DNA of 64,000 bases from assembly GCF_005217455.1 (NCBI RefSeq), contig NZ_SZPQ01000003.1, positions 1 to 64,000 of the forward strand, written 5' to 3'. The notes under the pieces are model-generated. The model made no database searches and had not been told where the DNA came from. It saw only the letters and a list, made by a program, of their open reading frames with translations. A program made the position numbers and the translations under genes. Source of the stretch: Martelella alba. GTDB lineage: Bacteria > Pseudomonadota > Gammaproteobacteria > Enterobacterales > Enterobacteriaceae. Below are positions 24,870 through 33,482 of this stretch, piece by piece. Numbering within the stretch: the first letter of the stretch is position 1; every line of letters starts with the position of its first letter.

Positions 24870-25199
24870 TCAGATGTACACGTCGACGTGGCCGACGCTA
24901 TCGCGTGATTTATCATTGTCGGCGGCGTTCACCGTTGACGTTGCGCTTTCTTTACTGGCGGACTGCTGGGTCTGTTGTTGGCGCAACGCGCTCAATTGCG
25001 CTTCCAGCATTTGGATCTGGGCTTGGATCATTTCTGTCTGCTGCTGCTTTTGATCGTCGGGCAAGCTGGAATCCGCCACGGTTTTCAATTGCTTGGTCAG
25101 ACTGGTGATCTGTTTTTCAATATTACTGATCTGCGAGGAAATATTTGCCCCGCTGTTTGTCGATACCGACGGCATAACGGTGGATACCGTATTGGACAT
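24870..25199 (-). CDS. FlxA-like coiled-coil protein
   Basis: The 109-residue protein has a Ser/Thr/Asn-rich start and end around a long heptad coiled coil (about 22-80: ISNIEKQITSLTKQLK...MIQAQIQMLEAQLSALRQQQ), the FlxA-like family layout. E. coli FlxA is expressed from a flagellar sigma-28 promoter, and such a promoter lies upstream here too. ATG 25199 is chosen since GAGGAG is seven bases before it. The function of the family is unknown. Confidence 0.8.
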   Translation of the reverse strand: MSNTVSTVMPSVSTNSGANISSQISNIEKQITSLTKQLKTVADSSLPDDQKQQQTEMIQAQIQMLEAQLSALRQQQTQQSASKESATSTVNAADNDKSRDSVGHVDVYI

Positions 25200-25237
25200 G
25201 GTCATTCTCCTCAAGTAGGCCGTGAATCCATAACCTG

Positions 25238-25264
25238 TTATCGGCAACGTCGGACCGAACTTGA
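25238..25264 (-). promoter_or_regulatory. Sigma-28 (FliA) promoter of the FlxA-like gene
   Basis: On the minus strand TCAAGTTC, 11 bases, then GCCGATAA. The -10 is a perfect FliA match, the spacer is canonical, and the -35 matches TAAAGTTT at six of eight bases. It lies about 40 bases before the start codon. Confidence 0.75.
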
Positions 25265-25347
25265 AGGGAAAATTGCCGGCATAAAACCGGCATCGGTAAC
25301 CAGCGGAAGGGGAAACAGCGGATTGCCTAACGGGGTTCTAGACCGCG

Positions 25348-25452
25348 TTACCAGTACATTTTGAACAACACGGCACAAAAGACCACGCCGGCCACGGCCA
25401 GCAGCCAACAAAATTTAAGAATAAGCGCATTGGATTGAGAAACAGTTTCCAT
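25348..25452 (-). CDS. 34-residue single-span membrane protein
   Basis: The frame reads METVSQSNALILKFCWLLAV and continues to FKMYW. It has a short polar N-terminus and one membrane helix (about residues 9-31) with two cysteines. GGAA seven bases before the ATG is a modest ribosome-binding site. Two CRP sites lie 20-80 bases upstream, which strongly suggests a real, regulated transcription unit. It is similar in size to known enterobacterial membrane microproteins, but I cannot assign it to one. Confidence 0.6.
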   Translation of the reverse strand: METVSQSNALILKFCWLLAVAGVVFCAVLFKMYW

Positions 25453-25469
25453 AAGAATGTTCCATTAAA

Positions 25470-25485
25470 TGTGATTTGTGTCACG
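25470..25485. promoter_or_regulatory. CRP-binding site (proximal)
   Basis: TGTGA-TTTGTG-TCACG matches CRP at nine of ten key positions. It is 44 bp centre to centre from the second site, about four helical turns, so two CRP dimers would face the same side. Confidence 0.65.
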
Positions 25486-25513
25486 ATTCTAAAGCCTAAA
25501 AATGCATTGAAAG

Positions 25514-25529
25514 TGTGACTTGAATCACA
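25514..25529. promoter_or_regulatory. CRP-binding site (distal, perfect)
   Basis: TGTGA-CTTGAA-TCACA is a perfect match to the CRP consensus half-sites and spacing. It lies upstream of the 34-residue membrane protein gene on the minus strand. Confidence 0.75.
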
Positions 25530-25768
25530 ATTTAATTCATTTATCATACAAATGCTGTGGCGTTTAGCTTTTTTAGCTAAAAACCCGAGCCTGTATCGCG
25601 TTGTCAGGTTAAAGCATCGTGGTCGGCATGGCCGATTCTGTAGCGGACAAATGAAGCCATTACTAACATACCTTTACTGTTTTGTGTGGTTATCATGGCG
25701 GATTGCCACTTTTAATTTCCTCGCGAATGCCTGAGAATTTGGGCAATTTCCTTATGGAGGCGACAGCG

Positions 25769-26080
25769 GTGAAAACTGAAAAAGTTTATAATATGCCGGA
25801 TAGTGGCGGTACTACCGTTAAAATCACGGTCTTCGCCGCCGGTTTTATTTTTTTTGAATTTGTTGGCCTGCCATGCCAACTACGGGCCTATGCCGACGAG
25901 TTGGCGTGCCGTGAATTGCCTAAGACAGAAGGCGAAGCTCTGGTTGAAATAAAATGTTGCGCCAAAAAAAGTAGCGTCCCGCTGTGGAAATTACGTATGT
26001 TTCAGCGTGACGCCACCGAATTGATGTCTTTGATTCAATGGCAGGAAGACGCGCTTAAGGATGTTATCCGAACGGATTAA
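25769..26080 (+). CDS. Hypothetical 103-residue protein
   Basis: The product is soluble with five cysteines (C at PCQL, ACRE, KCCAK) and an amphipathic C-terminus (SLIQWQEDALKDVIR). I do not recognise it. GTG 25769 is the best start: GGAGG lies eight to nine bases ahead, and a longer frame back to 25682 has no ribosome-binding site. It is bordered by an ERIC cluster downstream. Confidence 0.6.
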   Translation: MKTEKVYNMPDSGGTTVKITVFAAGFIFFEFVGLPCQLRAYADELACRELPKTEGEALVEIKCCAKKSSVPLWKLRMFQRDATELMSLIQWQEDALKDVIRTD

Positions 26081-26103
26081 CCTATTTACCGTCCTACTTT
26101 AGG

Positions 26104-26149
26104 TTGCCCGTTTGTTGGCTGCGCTCGCTCGCCCAGTCGCAACGTTATT
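26104..26149. repeat. ERIC fragment
   Basis: TTGCCCGTTTGTTGGCTGCG and the following CTCGCTCGCCCAGTC match the inner left arm and core of ERIC. The fragment is truncated where the next ERIC begins. Confidence 0.75.
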
Positions 26150-26345
26150 CACACTCGTTATACTTCAATTTGCCTCTTTGTCGGCTGCTATCGCTTACCT
26201 CAATCACACAGTGGGCTATGCTCTTGGGGACAGTGAGAGACATCCTGCCTCTCACTGGAGGTCCGCCGTTGCCGGTTCAAATTCGTTCCCGATGAATTTG
26301 TCTCTTGCTTGCCGCCGCGATGCAACTCGACGTATTTAACATATA
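26150..26345. repeat. ERIC element with ~69-bp internal insertion
   Basis: This ERIC has both ends (ACTCGTTATACTTC... and ...GCGATGCAACTCGACGTATT) but is about 196 bp instead of 127. The extra segment includes a perfect hairpin, CAGTGAGAG-N9-CTCTCACTG at 26231-26257. ERICs with insertions of about 70 bp are a known variant class. It lies just beyond the 3' end of the carbonic anhydrase gene. Confidence 0.82.
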
Positions 26346-26363
26346 ACTACTTGGCGCTAGCCG

Positions 26364-27104
26364 TCAGGAGAAAAATTCCACTTTGCCGCCAACCAGATTA
26401 TACATGGCGCCGACGATTTTTATTTTGCCATCGTTTTCCAGTTTGCTCAGAATCTCGCTTTTCCTGATGTCATCCATGGTCAGCATGACGTTGGTTTTTG
26501 CCACCGCGTCGACAAATTCCGGATTGCTGCCGCTACGTTCTTTTTTGTATTCAGTTTTATCGATGGCCGGCTTGATTTTGGCCAGCAAACCGGTCAGATA
26601 ACCCAGTTTGACATTATCAATTGCGCCTTTCACTGCGCCGCACGCCGTATGTCCCATAACCAGGATGACCTTGGCGCCGGCGGCTGCGCAGGCGAACTCC
26701 AGGCTGCCGAGAATGTCGTCATTGGCGATATTACCCGCGATGCGGCTGTTGAAGGCTTCACCAATACCGGTATCCAGCAGGATTTCCGCCGGCGCCCGCG
26801 AATCGATGCAACTGAGAATGGCCGCAGACGGGAATTGCCCCTCGGCGCTACTGCGTTTCTGCGCCAGGTAATCATGCTGGTGGGCTTTACCGGTACGAAA
26901 ACGGATATTACCTTCTTTTAGTCCTTCAATAATCTGATCCGGGGTCATGCTGTCCCTGGCTTCCCGGGTAAGCGATGCAGCGTAAGTTAGCGAGGGTATG
27001 CCGGTACTTATCACGCCGGCGATACCCAATATCGAGAGTCCGGCCGCGCGTTTTATTAATGCGCGTCGGGCCGGTTCCGGTGTTGGCAACGATTCTTTAT
27101 ACAT
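26364..27104 (-). CDS. Tat-exported beta-carbonic anhydrase
   Basis: The 246-residue enzyme interconverts CO2 and bicarbonate. Beta-class motifs are intact: CIDSRAPAE (zinc Cys plus the Asp-Arg dyad), AFNSRIAGNIA, and MGHTACGAVKGA (zinc His and Cys). The N-terminus is a twin-arginine signal (ARRALIKRAAG followed by a hydrophobic stretch to TYAA, about residue 43), so the folded zinc enzyme is exported to the periplasm. ATG 27104 has GGAG six bases ahead. The gene is bracketed by ERICs in the same orientation and has no operon partners. Confidence 0.9.
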   Translation of the reverse strand: MYKESLPTPEPARRALIKRAAGLSILGIAGVISTGIPSLTYAASLTREARDSMTPDQIIEGLKEGNIRFRTGKAHQHDYLAQKRSSAEGQFPSAAILSCIDSRAPAEILLDTGIGEAFNSRIAGNIANDDILGSLEFACAAAGAKVILVMGHTACGAVKGAIDNVKLGYLTGLLAKIKPAIDKTEYKKERSGSNPEFVDAVAKTNVMLTMDDIRKSEILSKLENDGKIKIVGAMYNLVGGKVEFFS

Positions 27105-27203
27105 CATGAACTCCACTGGTTAGAATGATGTTATCCCTGTTTCTTGCAAGTTGCCCATTTAATAGCGGCGTTCGAATTTTCCAATCAGATCGTTGACGCC
27201 CTA

Positions 27204-27227
27204 CTGCAACTTGACGTATTTGGAATA
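27204..27227. repeat. ERIC end fragment
   Basis: TGCAACTTGACGTATTTGGA matches the right end of ERIC and abuts the complete element that starts at 27228, sharing its TATA. Confidence 0.65.
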
Positions 27228-27354
27228 TATACTCGTCATACTTCACGTTGCCTCTTTGTTGGCGACGCTGGCTCGCCCCAGTCGCAGAGTTATCCATGCT
27301 CCTGGCAACGCTCTTGCTTGCGGCCGCGATACAACTCGACGTATGTGGAGTATA
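27228..27354. repeat. ERIC element, full length (127 bp)
   Basis: Ends TATACTC and GAGTATA, core GCCCCAGTCGCAG...GCTCCTGGCAACG, and exactly 127 bp. It lies upstream of the carbonic anhydrase gene. A further end-like piece (CAACTCGAATTATTCAAGG, about 27384-27402) follows, so several ERIC insertions occurred here. Confidence 0.9.
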
Positions 27355-27832
27355 TAACTGCTTGCTGCCGTTGCGCCTTTTCACAACTCGAATTATTCAA
27401 GGTAATTATGGATATCGCTTGATTAGATAAAATAGCGATAACCTGAGGATGTGATAAATTCGGTTATCCTGTCAAGCGTTTTACACTGTAGATAAAATGA
27501 TTTGATGATTTTCTGAAAAATAGTCTGGTAACAACCAGTATCATATTAAGTATTTTAAATAACCGGCTAACGCTTATTATTTTAATTGTGTAGTGTGTTT
27601 AAATAAAAGGCCGCCGAATTCCGTCTCTTTGCCGACGTCGGCCTTAAAACAAGCCTATGTGTCATCTCGGAAATAGATTGACCGGCGTTATAGGATAAGC
27701 AGGGTGAAACTGAATATCCATAACCTACTTCAGGTTGTCTCACCGTTGACGACACGGGCGACGGGCGCTTACGCCGGTAACGCCTGTGAGCCGCCTATGG
27801 TAAGTGACCGACGAGAGGCCGGATGCGCCCAT
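27355..27832. other. Intergenic region with ERIC remnant
   Basis: Apart from the ERIC end piece near 27384-27402 the stretch is AT-rich and holds no convincing gene. A GTG frame from 27704 runs antisense into the LysR gene and is discounted. Confidence 0.4.
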
Positions 27833-28798
27833 TTATTCCCCGGCAATCGGGCTGGACAAGTCAAACTCGTTCTGACGGCCGGCGGCTTCCAGGAGCAGAT
27901 TTATCCAATGACAAACGGCGCGGGATACCTGGATTTCCGGGTTCCAAACCAGACGGTATTCGTAAGCGGATGCCAGACGATAATGATCGCCAAATACCGG
28001 CGACAGCCGGCCGTCGGCCATGGCATCGCGACAAACAGCCAGGCTGCCCAGGACAACGCCGCCATTGTCAATGGCATCTTGTAACGCATACCCCGTACTG
28101 TTGACGGTAAACGCGCCTGGGGAGGAAGCGCCGCGGACGCCGAATGCCGCGAACCAGTCCGGCCAACCAGCGATGCCCTGACCCTGCCGGTTCTTCCACG
28201 GTGAATGTATAAGCCGCAACGCCTGGATATCCGCCGGCGTTTTTAGCGGCGCCAAGCGCGATAAATAGGCGGGGCTGGCCAGGGGCAAAAAAGCGTCATC
28301 CAGCAAAAGCCGCGAGTGAACCGGCGGCGCCGACTGCGGGCTGTAACGGATGGCGATGTCGGCTTCGCCTGCATTGAGATTTCTGACTTGTTCGGCGGCA
28401 TCCACCACCAGGGACAAGTTGTCTTCCCGGGCCAGTAGCGCCGGCAGACGCGACGATAACCAGTGGCTGGCGATGCCCAGCGTGCAGGTTAAGGTTAATG
28501 TCCGCCGCGGCATCGGCCGAATACGTTCCACGGCGGTATTGATCAGGCTGAACGCGCGGGAAACTTCTTTGGACAATTCACGGCCTTTGGCATTGAGAGA
28601 TACCGCATTTCCAGTACGATCGAACAATGCCACGCCCAATTCGTTTTCCAGAAAGCGTATCTGGCGACTTACGGCCCCCAGTGTGACATGCAATTCGTCG
28701 GCGGCCTCGGTAAAACTAGCATATCGTGCGGCTACCTCAAACGTGCGCAAGGCGGTAAGCGAGGGGAGACGGGTGACAGTATTCAGCTTGAGTTTCAT
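27833..28798 (-). CDS. LysR-family transcriptional regulator (GcvA-like)
   Basis: The 321-residue regulator has an N-terminal winged HTH (LPSLTALRTFEVAARYASFTEAADELHVTLGAVSRQIRFLE across its first 60 residues) and a LysR substrate-binding domain. The opening LPSLTALRTFEVAAR and the gap structure are typical of the GcvA/AmpR branch. I chose ATG 28798; two ATGs up to ten codons earlier are possible, and none has a strong ribosome-binding site. No divergent target gene adjoins it, so the regulon is unknown. Confidence 0.87.
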   Translation of the reverse strand: MKLKLNTVTRLPSLTALRTFEVAARYASFTEAADELHVTLGAVSRQIRFLENELGVALFDRTGNAVSLNAKGRELSKEVSRAFSLINTAVERIRPMPRRTLTLTCTLGIASHWLSSRLPALLAREDNLSLVVDAAEQVRNLNAGEADIAIRYSPQSAPPVHSRLLLDDAFLPLASPAYLSRLAPLKTPADIQALRLIHSPWKNRQGQGIAGWPDWFAAFGVRGASSPGAFTVNSTGYALQDAIDNGGVVLGSLAVCRDAMADGRLSPVFGDHYRLASAYEYRLVWNPEIQVSRAVCHWINLLLEAAGRQNEFDLSSPIAGE

Positions 28799-29083
28799 GC
28801 AATCATATTGCCGATTCATCCATGCCAAGGGAAGTTTTTTTTATTTAGCTCGCCTCAATCCCCCCTTGCCGCTGCGCCCGGGGGGGTAACAGACATCCCG
28901 CACTTACCCGAGGCTGCCTGCGGTTAACGTCATTTCCGGAACAGGTGTCGCTCACAGGGGCTGTCGCGACGCAACCTGAACGATTTGCCTGAACATTCCT
29001 GTGTGGGAGAAGGCGAAGAAAGAATCCGTGCGGGTCAGCAGGGAAGGGCGTGTTAGGAAAAAGCTCGAGTCCGGTAAGCAATC

Positions 29084-29116
29084 CGGCATGGCAATCCTTG
29101 CTGGATTGCCATGCCG
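29084..29116. terminator. Long perfect hairpin after the L,D-transpeptidase gene
   Basis: CGGCATGGCAATCC-TTGCT-GGATTGCCATGCCG is a 14-bp perfect stem. It lacks an adjacent T run on either strand. Located about 50 bases past the transpeptidase stop, it probably ends or stabilises that mRNA. Confidence 0.6.
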
Positions 29117-29167
29117 CGGGCCGGCGTTAACCCGCCGCAAAAGCGCAAAAGTGACAACAGCCGCGGC

Positions 29168-30244
29168 TTATTGCGCCGGTTGCGCGGGCGGTGGGTTATT
29201 CGCGTCGGTTGCCTGTTCATTAAGGTCGGTTATCGGTGCGGCCGGTTGCTCGGTGGCCGGCGCATCCTGCGCCGCGCTCGAAGCATTGACCGGAACCACC
29301 GCCGGCGCGGCATTGGCATCGGGCGCGGTCACATTCACGGGCATACCGGAACGATTTTGCAACGCCATGTTTACCGCATTCTGATTAACGGACGGATCGA
29401 CCAGGATCTTACCGACGCTGGTCGGCAGCGTAATCGGCACCGGCGCGGAGGAATTGAATTGTTCCTCGGTAACCGACAAGGGATTGTGTACTTCCAAATA
29501 GCGGGTGCCATCCGGCTCTAGGGTTGCCTTGACCGGTTCATCAATGAACTGGACGCGGGTGCCGACCGGAACATGATCAAACAAGTATTTGATGTCGTCG
29601 GCGCGCAGGCGCACGCACCCATGACTCACGCGCAATCCGATACCGAAATTGGCGTTAGTGCCATGTATGGCATACAGCCGCCCCACATACATCGCATACA
29701 ACCCCATCGGATTATCCGGACCCGCGGGGAAAACGTCCGGCAAGGTTTCGCCATGGGCGGCATATTCTGCGTGCATGGCCTTGGTCGGCGTCCAGGTCGG
29801 GCCGGCTTTCTTGCGCTGTACCGACGTTACCCAGTTGATAGGCGTATCCTTGCCCAACTGGCCAATACCAATCGGCAGCACCACCACGGTTTTGGACCCT
29901 TTCGGATAATAATAAAGCCGCATTTCGGCGCTGTTGACGATAATACCTTCATGGGGCGTATCGGGCAAAATCAGTTGCTGCGGGATAATCAGCTTACTCC
30001 CGGGAGTAGGCAGATAAGGATCCACCCCAGGGTTGGCCTCCAGCATATTGCTCAGACCCATTTGGTACTGCGCGGCAAAATGCTCCAGCGGCAACTTGCT
30101 GTCCTTGGGAATCTCAATTGCAAAATTCTGCCCCACCAGACGGCTGTTGCCGGCCGGCAAGGGATATACCACGGCGAAAGCGGAGTGACTGAAAGCTGCC
30201 ACAGCCAGGATTGCCGCATGAAGAACGCGCATATTCATTTTCAT
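29168..30244 (-). CDS. ldtB: L,D-transpeptidase, LdtB (YbiS)-like
   Basis: This 358-residue periplasmic enzyme attaches Braun lipoprotein to meso-diaminopimelate of peptidoglycan. It has a signal peptide (cleavage after HSAFA), a LysM-like segment ([23 protein letters not shown] in its middle) and the YkuD catalytic motif [21 protein letters not shown] with nucleophile Cys. It is closest to E. coli YbiS (306 residues). An extra Ala/Pro-rich tail of about 50-55 residues ([16 protein letters not shown]...PPPAQPAQ) is unusual. The start could be 30244 or 30238; ribosome-binding sites are weak for both. Confidence 0.92.
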   Translation of the reverse strand: MKMNMRVLHAAILAVAAFSHSAFAVVYPLPAGNSRLVGQNFAIEIPKDSKLPLEHFAAQYQMGLSNMLEANPGVDPYLPTPGSKLIIPQQLILPDTPHEGIIVNSAEMRLYYYPKGSKTVVVLPIGIGQLGKDTPINWVTSVQRKKAGPTWTPTKAMHAEYAAHGETLPDVFPAGPDNPMGLYAMYVGRLYAIHGTNANFGIGLRVSHGCVRLRADDIKYLFDHVPVGTRVQFIDEPVKATLEPDGTRYLEVHNPLSVTEEQFNSSAPVPITLPTSVGKILVDPSVNQNAVNMALQNRSGMPVNVTAPDANAAPAVVPVNASSAAQDAPATEQPAAPITDLNEQATDANNPPPAQPAQ

Positions 30245-30517
30245 AATTGTCAGATGTAATCGCCACACAGGCAGTAATTGATGGTAAAACCCGGTTCGTT
30301 TATGACCGGATGGGCATTATAGGTGCTCATTGACCAAATTTGAAAATAATATGTGTAACCTGGGGTATAAAGGAAGCTCGCGATACCGCTCCATACCCTT
30401 CATCTTTCGCGCCGCGGCCGCGTTGGCGGCCCTCGCTCACTTGATGTCGCCAGAGCATGTTATGCTGATTAATATAGATAAAAAACGTGTTATGGGTGGC
30501 GAGGGAGAGAAATATCT

Positions 30518-31138
30518 ATGCAACAAAATTTGGTTATTTTGTTACACGGTGTTGGCAGCAATGGCGATGACCTGATCTCTTTGGGGGCGGGGTGGCGCGG
30601 TATTTTGCCGCAAACCCGTTTCGAATCGCCGAATGCGCCATCGCCTTTCGATATGGGGCCGGGTTTCCAATGGTTCAGCGTTAAAAACGTCACCGAAGAA
30701 AATCGACCGCAACGGGTTATGGCCGCACGGGAAGCTTTTGATCGTCAAATCTCGGCGTTGTTGGCCCGTCATGGTTTATCCGGTCAACCTGAAAACGTGG
30801 CGCTGGCGGGATTTTCCCAAGGCGCGATTATGGCGCTGGACGCCGTTGCTTCGGGACGCTGGCGGTTCGCCGCGGTGGTGGCCTTTTCGGGCCGTCTCTC
30901 GTCTCCCCTGCCGCTGGCGTCTGCCGGCGATACCCCGCTGTTGTTGGTTCATGGCGCGGATGATCCGGTCATTCCTTGTCAGGAAACGGAGCGGGCCGCT
31001 CATGCTCTACAAGGGCTCGGATTCCCGACGCAAAGCGTGATTTCGCCGCGGTTGGGACATGGCATTTCTTCCGCGGGCGCCGCGCTTGCGGGCCAGTTCA
31101 TCGCCAGCGCGCTCACTCGGCGCGACGGGGCGGTCTGA
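30518..31138 (+). CDS. Carboxylesterase/phospholipase family hydrolase (YpfH-like)
   Basis: The 206-residue alpha/beta hydrolase has the oxyanion start VILLHGVGSNGDDL, nucleophile elbow GFSQGA, acid in HGADDPVIP and the terminal His in RLGHGIS. This is the PF02230 pattern, and it resembles E. coli YpfH. It is soluble and lacks a signal peptide. AGGGAGAG precedes the ATG. Substrates of the family are short-chain esters. It lies 45 bases before yedJ on the same strand. Confidence 0.85.
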   Translation: MQQNLVILLHGVGSNGDDLISLGAGWRGILPQTRFESPNAPSPFDMGPGFQWFSVKNVTEENRPQRVMAAREAFDRQISALLARHGLSGQPENVALAGFSQGAIMALDAVASGRWRFAAVVAFSGRLSSPLPLASAGDTPLLLVHGADDPVIPCQETERAAHALQGLGFPTQSVISPRLGHGISSAGAALAGQFIASALTRRDGAV

Positions 31139-31183
31139 AGTAGGTAGGGTTCATAAAATGGGCATCGCAGGCGAGAGGTACAC

Positions 31184-31885
31184 ATGGGAACTGAGGAATG
31201 GGAACGCCGTTTTAAAGATTATCTGCAGCAACATTTTCCCGAGGGTGATAAAGCGCATGATCTTGCTCATTTCAGCCGTGTCTGGCAATCCGCCAGAAAA
31301 ATCATGCATCTTACCCAGGCCGATGAATTGACTGTGCTTGCCGCGTGTTATTTTCACGATGTGGTGAATCTGCCGAAAAACCATCCCGAACGCCATCTCG
31401 CCTCGACGCAGGCGGCCGCAAAGACCTTGCGTATCCTGGCTGAAGCGTTTCCGGATTTTCCCACGGATAAATATCCGGCCGTGGCCCATGCCATTGCCGC
31501 CCACAGTTTTAGCGCCGGTATTGCGCCCGAGACGCTGGAGGCGAAGATCGTGCAGGACGCCGACAGGCTCGAGTCGCTAGGGGCCATCGGTTTGGCCCGT
31601 GTTTTCCATGTCTCCGGTCAGTTGGGACGGGGATTGTTTGATGCAAACGATCCGCTGGCCTTGCGCCGCCCCCTGGATGACATCAAATATACCGTCGATC
31701 ATTTTCAAACCAAGCTACTGACCCTCGCCGATACCATGCAAACCGAGGTGGGCCGACAGTTGGCGGCCTACAGTATCGATTATCTGATCATTTTCATGAG
31801 TAAGCTTTGCGCCGAACTCAAAGGAGACTACCATCGGTTGGATAGCGAAACCCTGGAACGGTTCCGGGCTCCACGCCAAGGCTAG
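31184..31885 (+). CDS. yedJ: YedJ, HD-domain phosphohydrolase
   Basis: The 233-residue protein aligns along its length with E. coli YedJ (231). Metal ligands of the HD superfamily are visible: His in HDLAHFSRVW, His-Asp in CYFHDVVNLPKNHP, HSFSAGI and the second Asp in IVQDADRLESLGAIGLAR. It is probably a cytoplasmic nucleotide phosphohydrolase, but the substrate is unknown. GAGAGG is eight bases before the ATG. Confidence 0.94.
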   Translation: MGTEEWERRFKDYLQQHFPEGDKAHDLAHFSRVWQSARKIMHLTQADELTVLAACYFHDVVNLPKNHPERHLASTQAAAKTLRILAEAFPDFPTDKYPAVAHAIAAHSFSAGIAPETLEAKIVQDADRLESLGAIGLARVFHVSGQLGRGLFDANDPLALRRPLDDIKYTVDHFQTKLLTLADTMQTEVGRQLAAYSIDYLIIFMSKLCAELKGDYHRLDSETLERFRAPRQG

Positions 31886-32091
31886 CCGACGGCGGGCGGG
31901 CCGGGTTTCTACGTCGCGAGGGGATTGTGGCGCAACGATGCTTGCAAAGCCCGATCGATTCGCATAATTTATAAGCAATCAGGCGCATGCCGGAGTGCAT
32001 GATCTTGTCGCTTGGAAACGCCGCCGGAATCTTGTCCCGGCGGCGCTGCGGTTTATCTGTGGAACCCGTCGACAATAAGGAAGGATTGGAC

Positions 32092-32259
32092 ATGGAAAAC
32101 GGCAGATTTGACGAGACGAAACTGCTGGCGATCATTGGTTTGTTAATTTCCGTCCTGATTGCCGTATCGGTTCTTTTCGGCATTGCCTATTTCTATGACG
32201 TCAGGCATAACGCCGGTATAGATACCAAGTCCTGTTACGATAAAGTCGGTGGTTCTTAG
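32092..32259 (+). CDS. 55-residue single-span membrane protein
   Basis: The product has a charged N-terminus (MENGRFDETK), one clear membrane helix (about 11-35, LLAIIGLLISVLIAVSVLFGIAYFY within 25 residues) and a polar tail with one Cys. AAGGAAGG lies nine bases before the ATG. I do not recognise it. Longer in-frame starts upstream are not supported by a ribosome-binding site. Confidence 0.6.
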   Translation: MENGRFDETKLLAIIGLLISVLIAVSVLFGIAYFYDVRHNAGIDTKSCYDKVGGS

Positions 32260-32294
32260 GCCGCCGCCGCCGGGCCGCCATCTGGTTCCCCTGC

Positions 32295-33482
32295 TCAGGC
32301 GGGCATGGCGTGCTGTTTGGGCAAATTGTTCAATAACCCCTTGAGTCTTATTTGCTGGCTGCGCAATTCCAGCGCCAGCGGCTCGAACAGCGAACGGCAT
32401 CCGTTCACATCCTGCATGCCAAGCAGACCCAGCGGCAAATGGCGATCGCCGCTCCAACTGCGGTAATCCGCCACCGGATAAACGCACAAGCCCTCAATGG
32501 CGACGGAAGATTGCATCGCCAGCACGGCCTGTTCAAAAACATAACGTATCCAGGGTACCCGCATCTCATTTTCCGCGCCGGTTTCGGCTATGATGATGGG
32601 TCTGCCGTAACGGTGATGAATCTCCGCCAATATCGTGGCGAAAGGCCGGTAATGGCTGTCGTCCATGGTGATCACCGCGCCGCGGTGAAACCATTGGCTG
32701 GCCGGCCGATAGCCGACGCCGATAATGTCCAGGTATTCGGCGGCGCCGCCCAATTCCGGACTGGCGCGGCCGCTCAGCATATCCCAGACCTCAAATTGCG
32801 CCAGTCGCAAAGACTCCGCCTCTTTGACCAAATCCGGATTGTTGGTCGGCGCGTTGATATGCACTACCGGCTCTGGCTGGAGAAACCGCGCCGAGCGATC
32901 GGCCGCGCGGATCGCGTCCATCGCGGCCAGAGAGGCGCGGATCAATTGCATTTTCAACGCCTTTCCCTTGGCTGTGGCCATGGGGCGGATATGTGCCATA
33001 TCCCCGCCGGCCCATGCCAGGAAAGAGATGGCGTTAATCGGTGTGTAAATCGGCTGGGCAATGCCTTCATCCCGCACCAGGGCGGCGACGGCGGCGGCGA
33101 ACCGGGCGAATTCGGTAACAAATGCCGGTTGCCAGATATCCAGATGATCCGGCCAGCCAAAATGGCAAAGATCCCAGATCACCTGCATTTTGTTGGCTTG
33201 CGCGGCATGCAGCATGGGTAGAAAGCCGGACCAGTCGTAATGTCCCGGTTCGGCCTCGATGGTATGCCAGCGCAAACCATCCCGCAGGGTAAAGATGTTC
33301 TGCTCGGCCAACTGCGCGTAATCCCTGCCGGCCAGGTGTTCATGACCGCTGGCATGGATGAGATCCAGACGGCGTCCGTCACCGCGTACCTCGGTGGAGC
33401 AGGCAAATCCGGCCTGGAAGAAACTTTTGCAGAGTGTCGGGTGGTGCATGGGCGTCATCCCATGTTCGATTTGATCTTGCAT
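32295..33482 (-). CDS. GH1-like (clan GH-A) glycosidase family protein
   Basis: The 395-residue protein reads as a TIM-barrel glycosidase: FTLRDGLRWHTIEAEPGHYDWSGFL resembles the GH1 opening, and IIIAETGAEN carries the expected nucleophile Glu. At the acid/base position, PIYTPINAISF has Asn where GH1 has the NEP Glu, so catalysis is questionable. It has no signal peptide and no recognised operon partner. It resembles proteins annotated as beta-glucosidase-like in plant-associated bacteria; the substrate is unknown. GGGGG sits six bases before the ATG. Confidence 0.65.
   Translation of the reverse strand: MQDQIEHGMTPMHHPTLCKSFFQAGFACSTEVRGDGRRLDLIHASGHEHLAGRDYAQLAEQNIFTLRDGLRWHTIEAEPGHYDWSGFLPMLHAAQANKMQVIWDLCHFGWPDHLDIWQPAFVTEFARFAAAVAALVRDEGIAQPIYTPINAISFLAWAGGDMAHIRPMATAKGKALKMQLIRASLAAMDAIRAADRSARFLQPEPVVHINAPTNNPDLVKEAESLRLAQFEVWDMLSGRASPELGGAAEYLDIIGVGYRPASQWFHRGAVITMDDSHYRPFATILAEIHHRYGRPIIIAETGAENEMRVPWIRYVFEQAVLAMQSSVAIEGLCVYPVADYRSWSGDRHLPLGLLGMQDVNGCRSLFEPLALELRSQQIRLKGLLNNLPKQHAMPA

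Noticed and set aside
25338-25547. A 69-codon minus-strand frame
   Set aside because: It is out of frame with the 34-residue membrane protein and spans both CRP sites.
27704-28084. A 126-codon plus-strand frame
   Set aside because: Two thirds of it is antisense to the LysR gene, and it has no known protein pattern.
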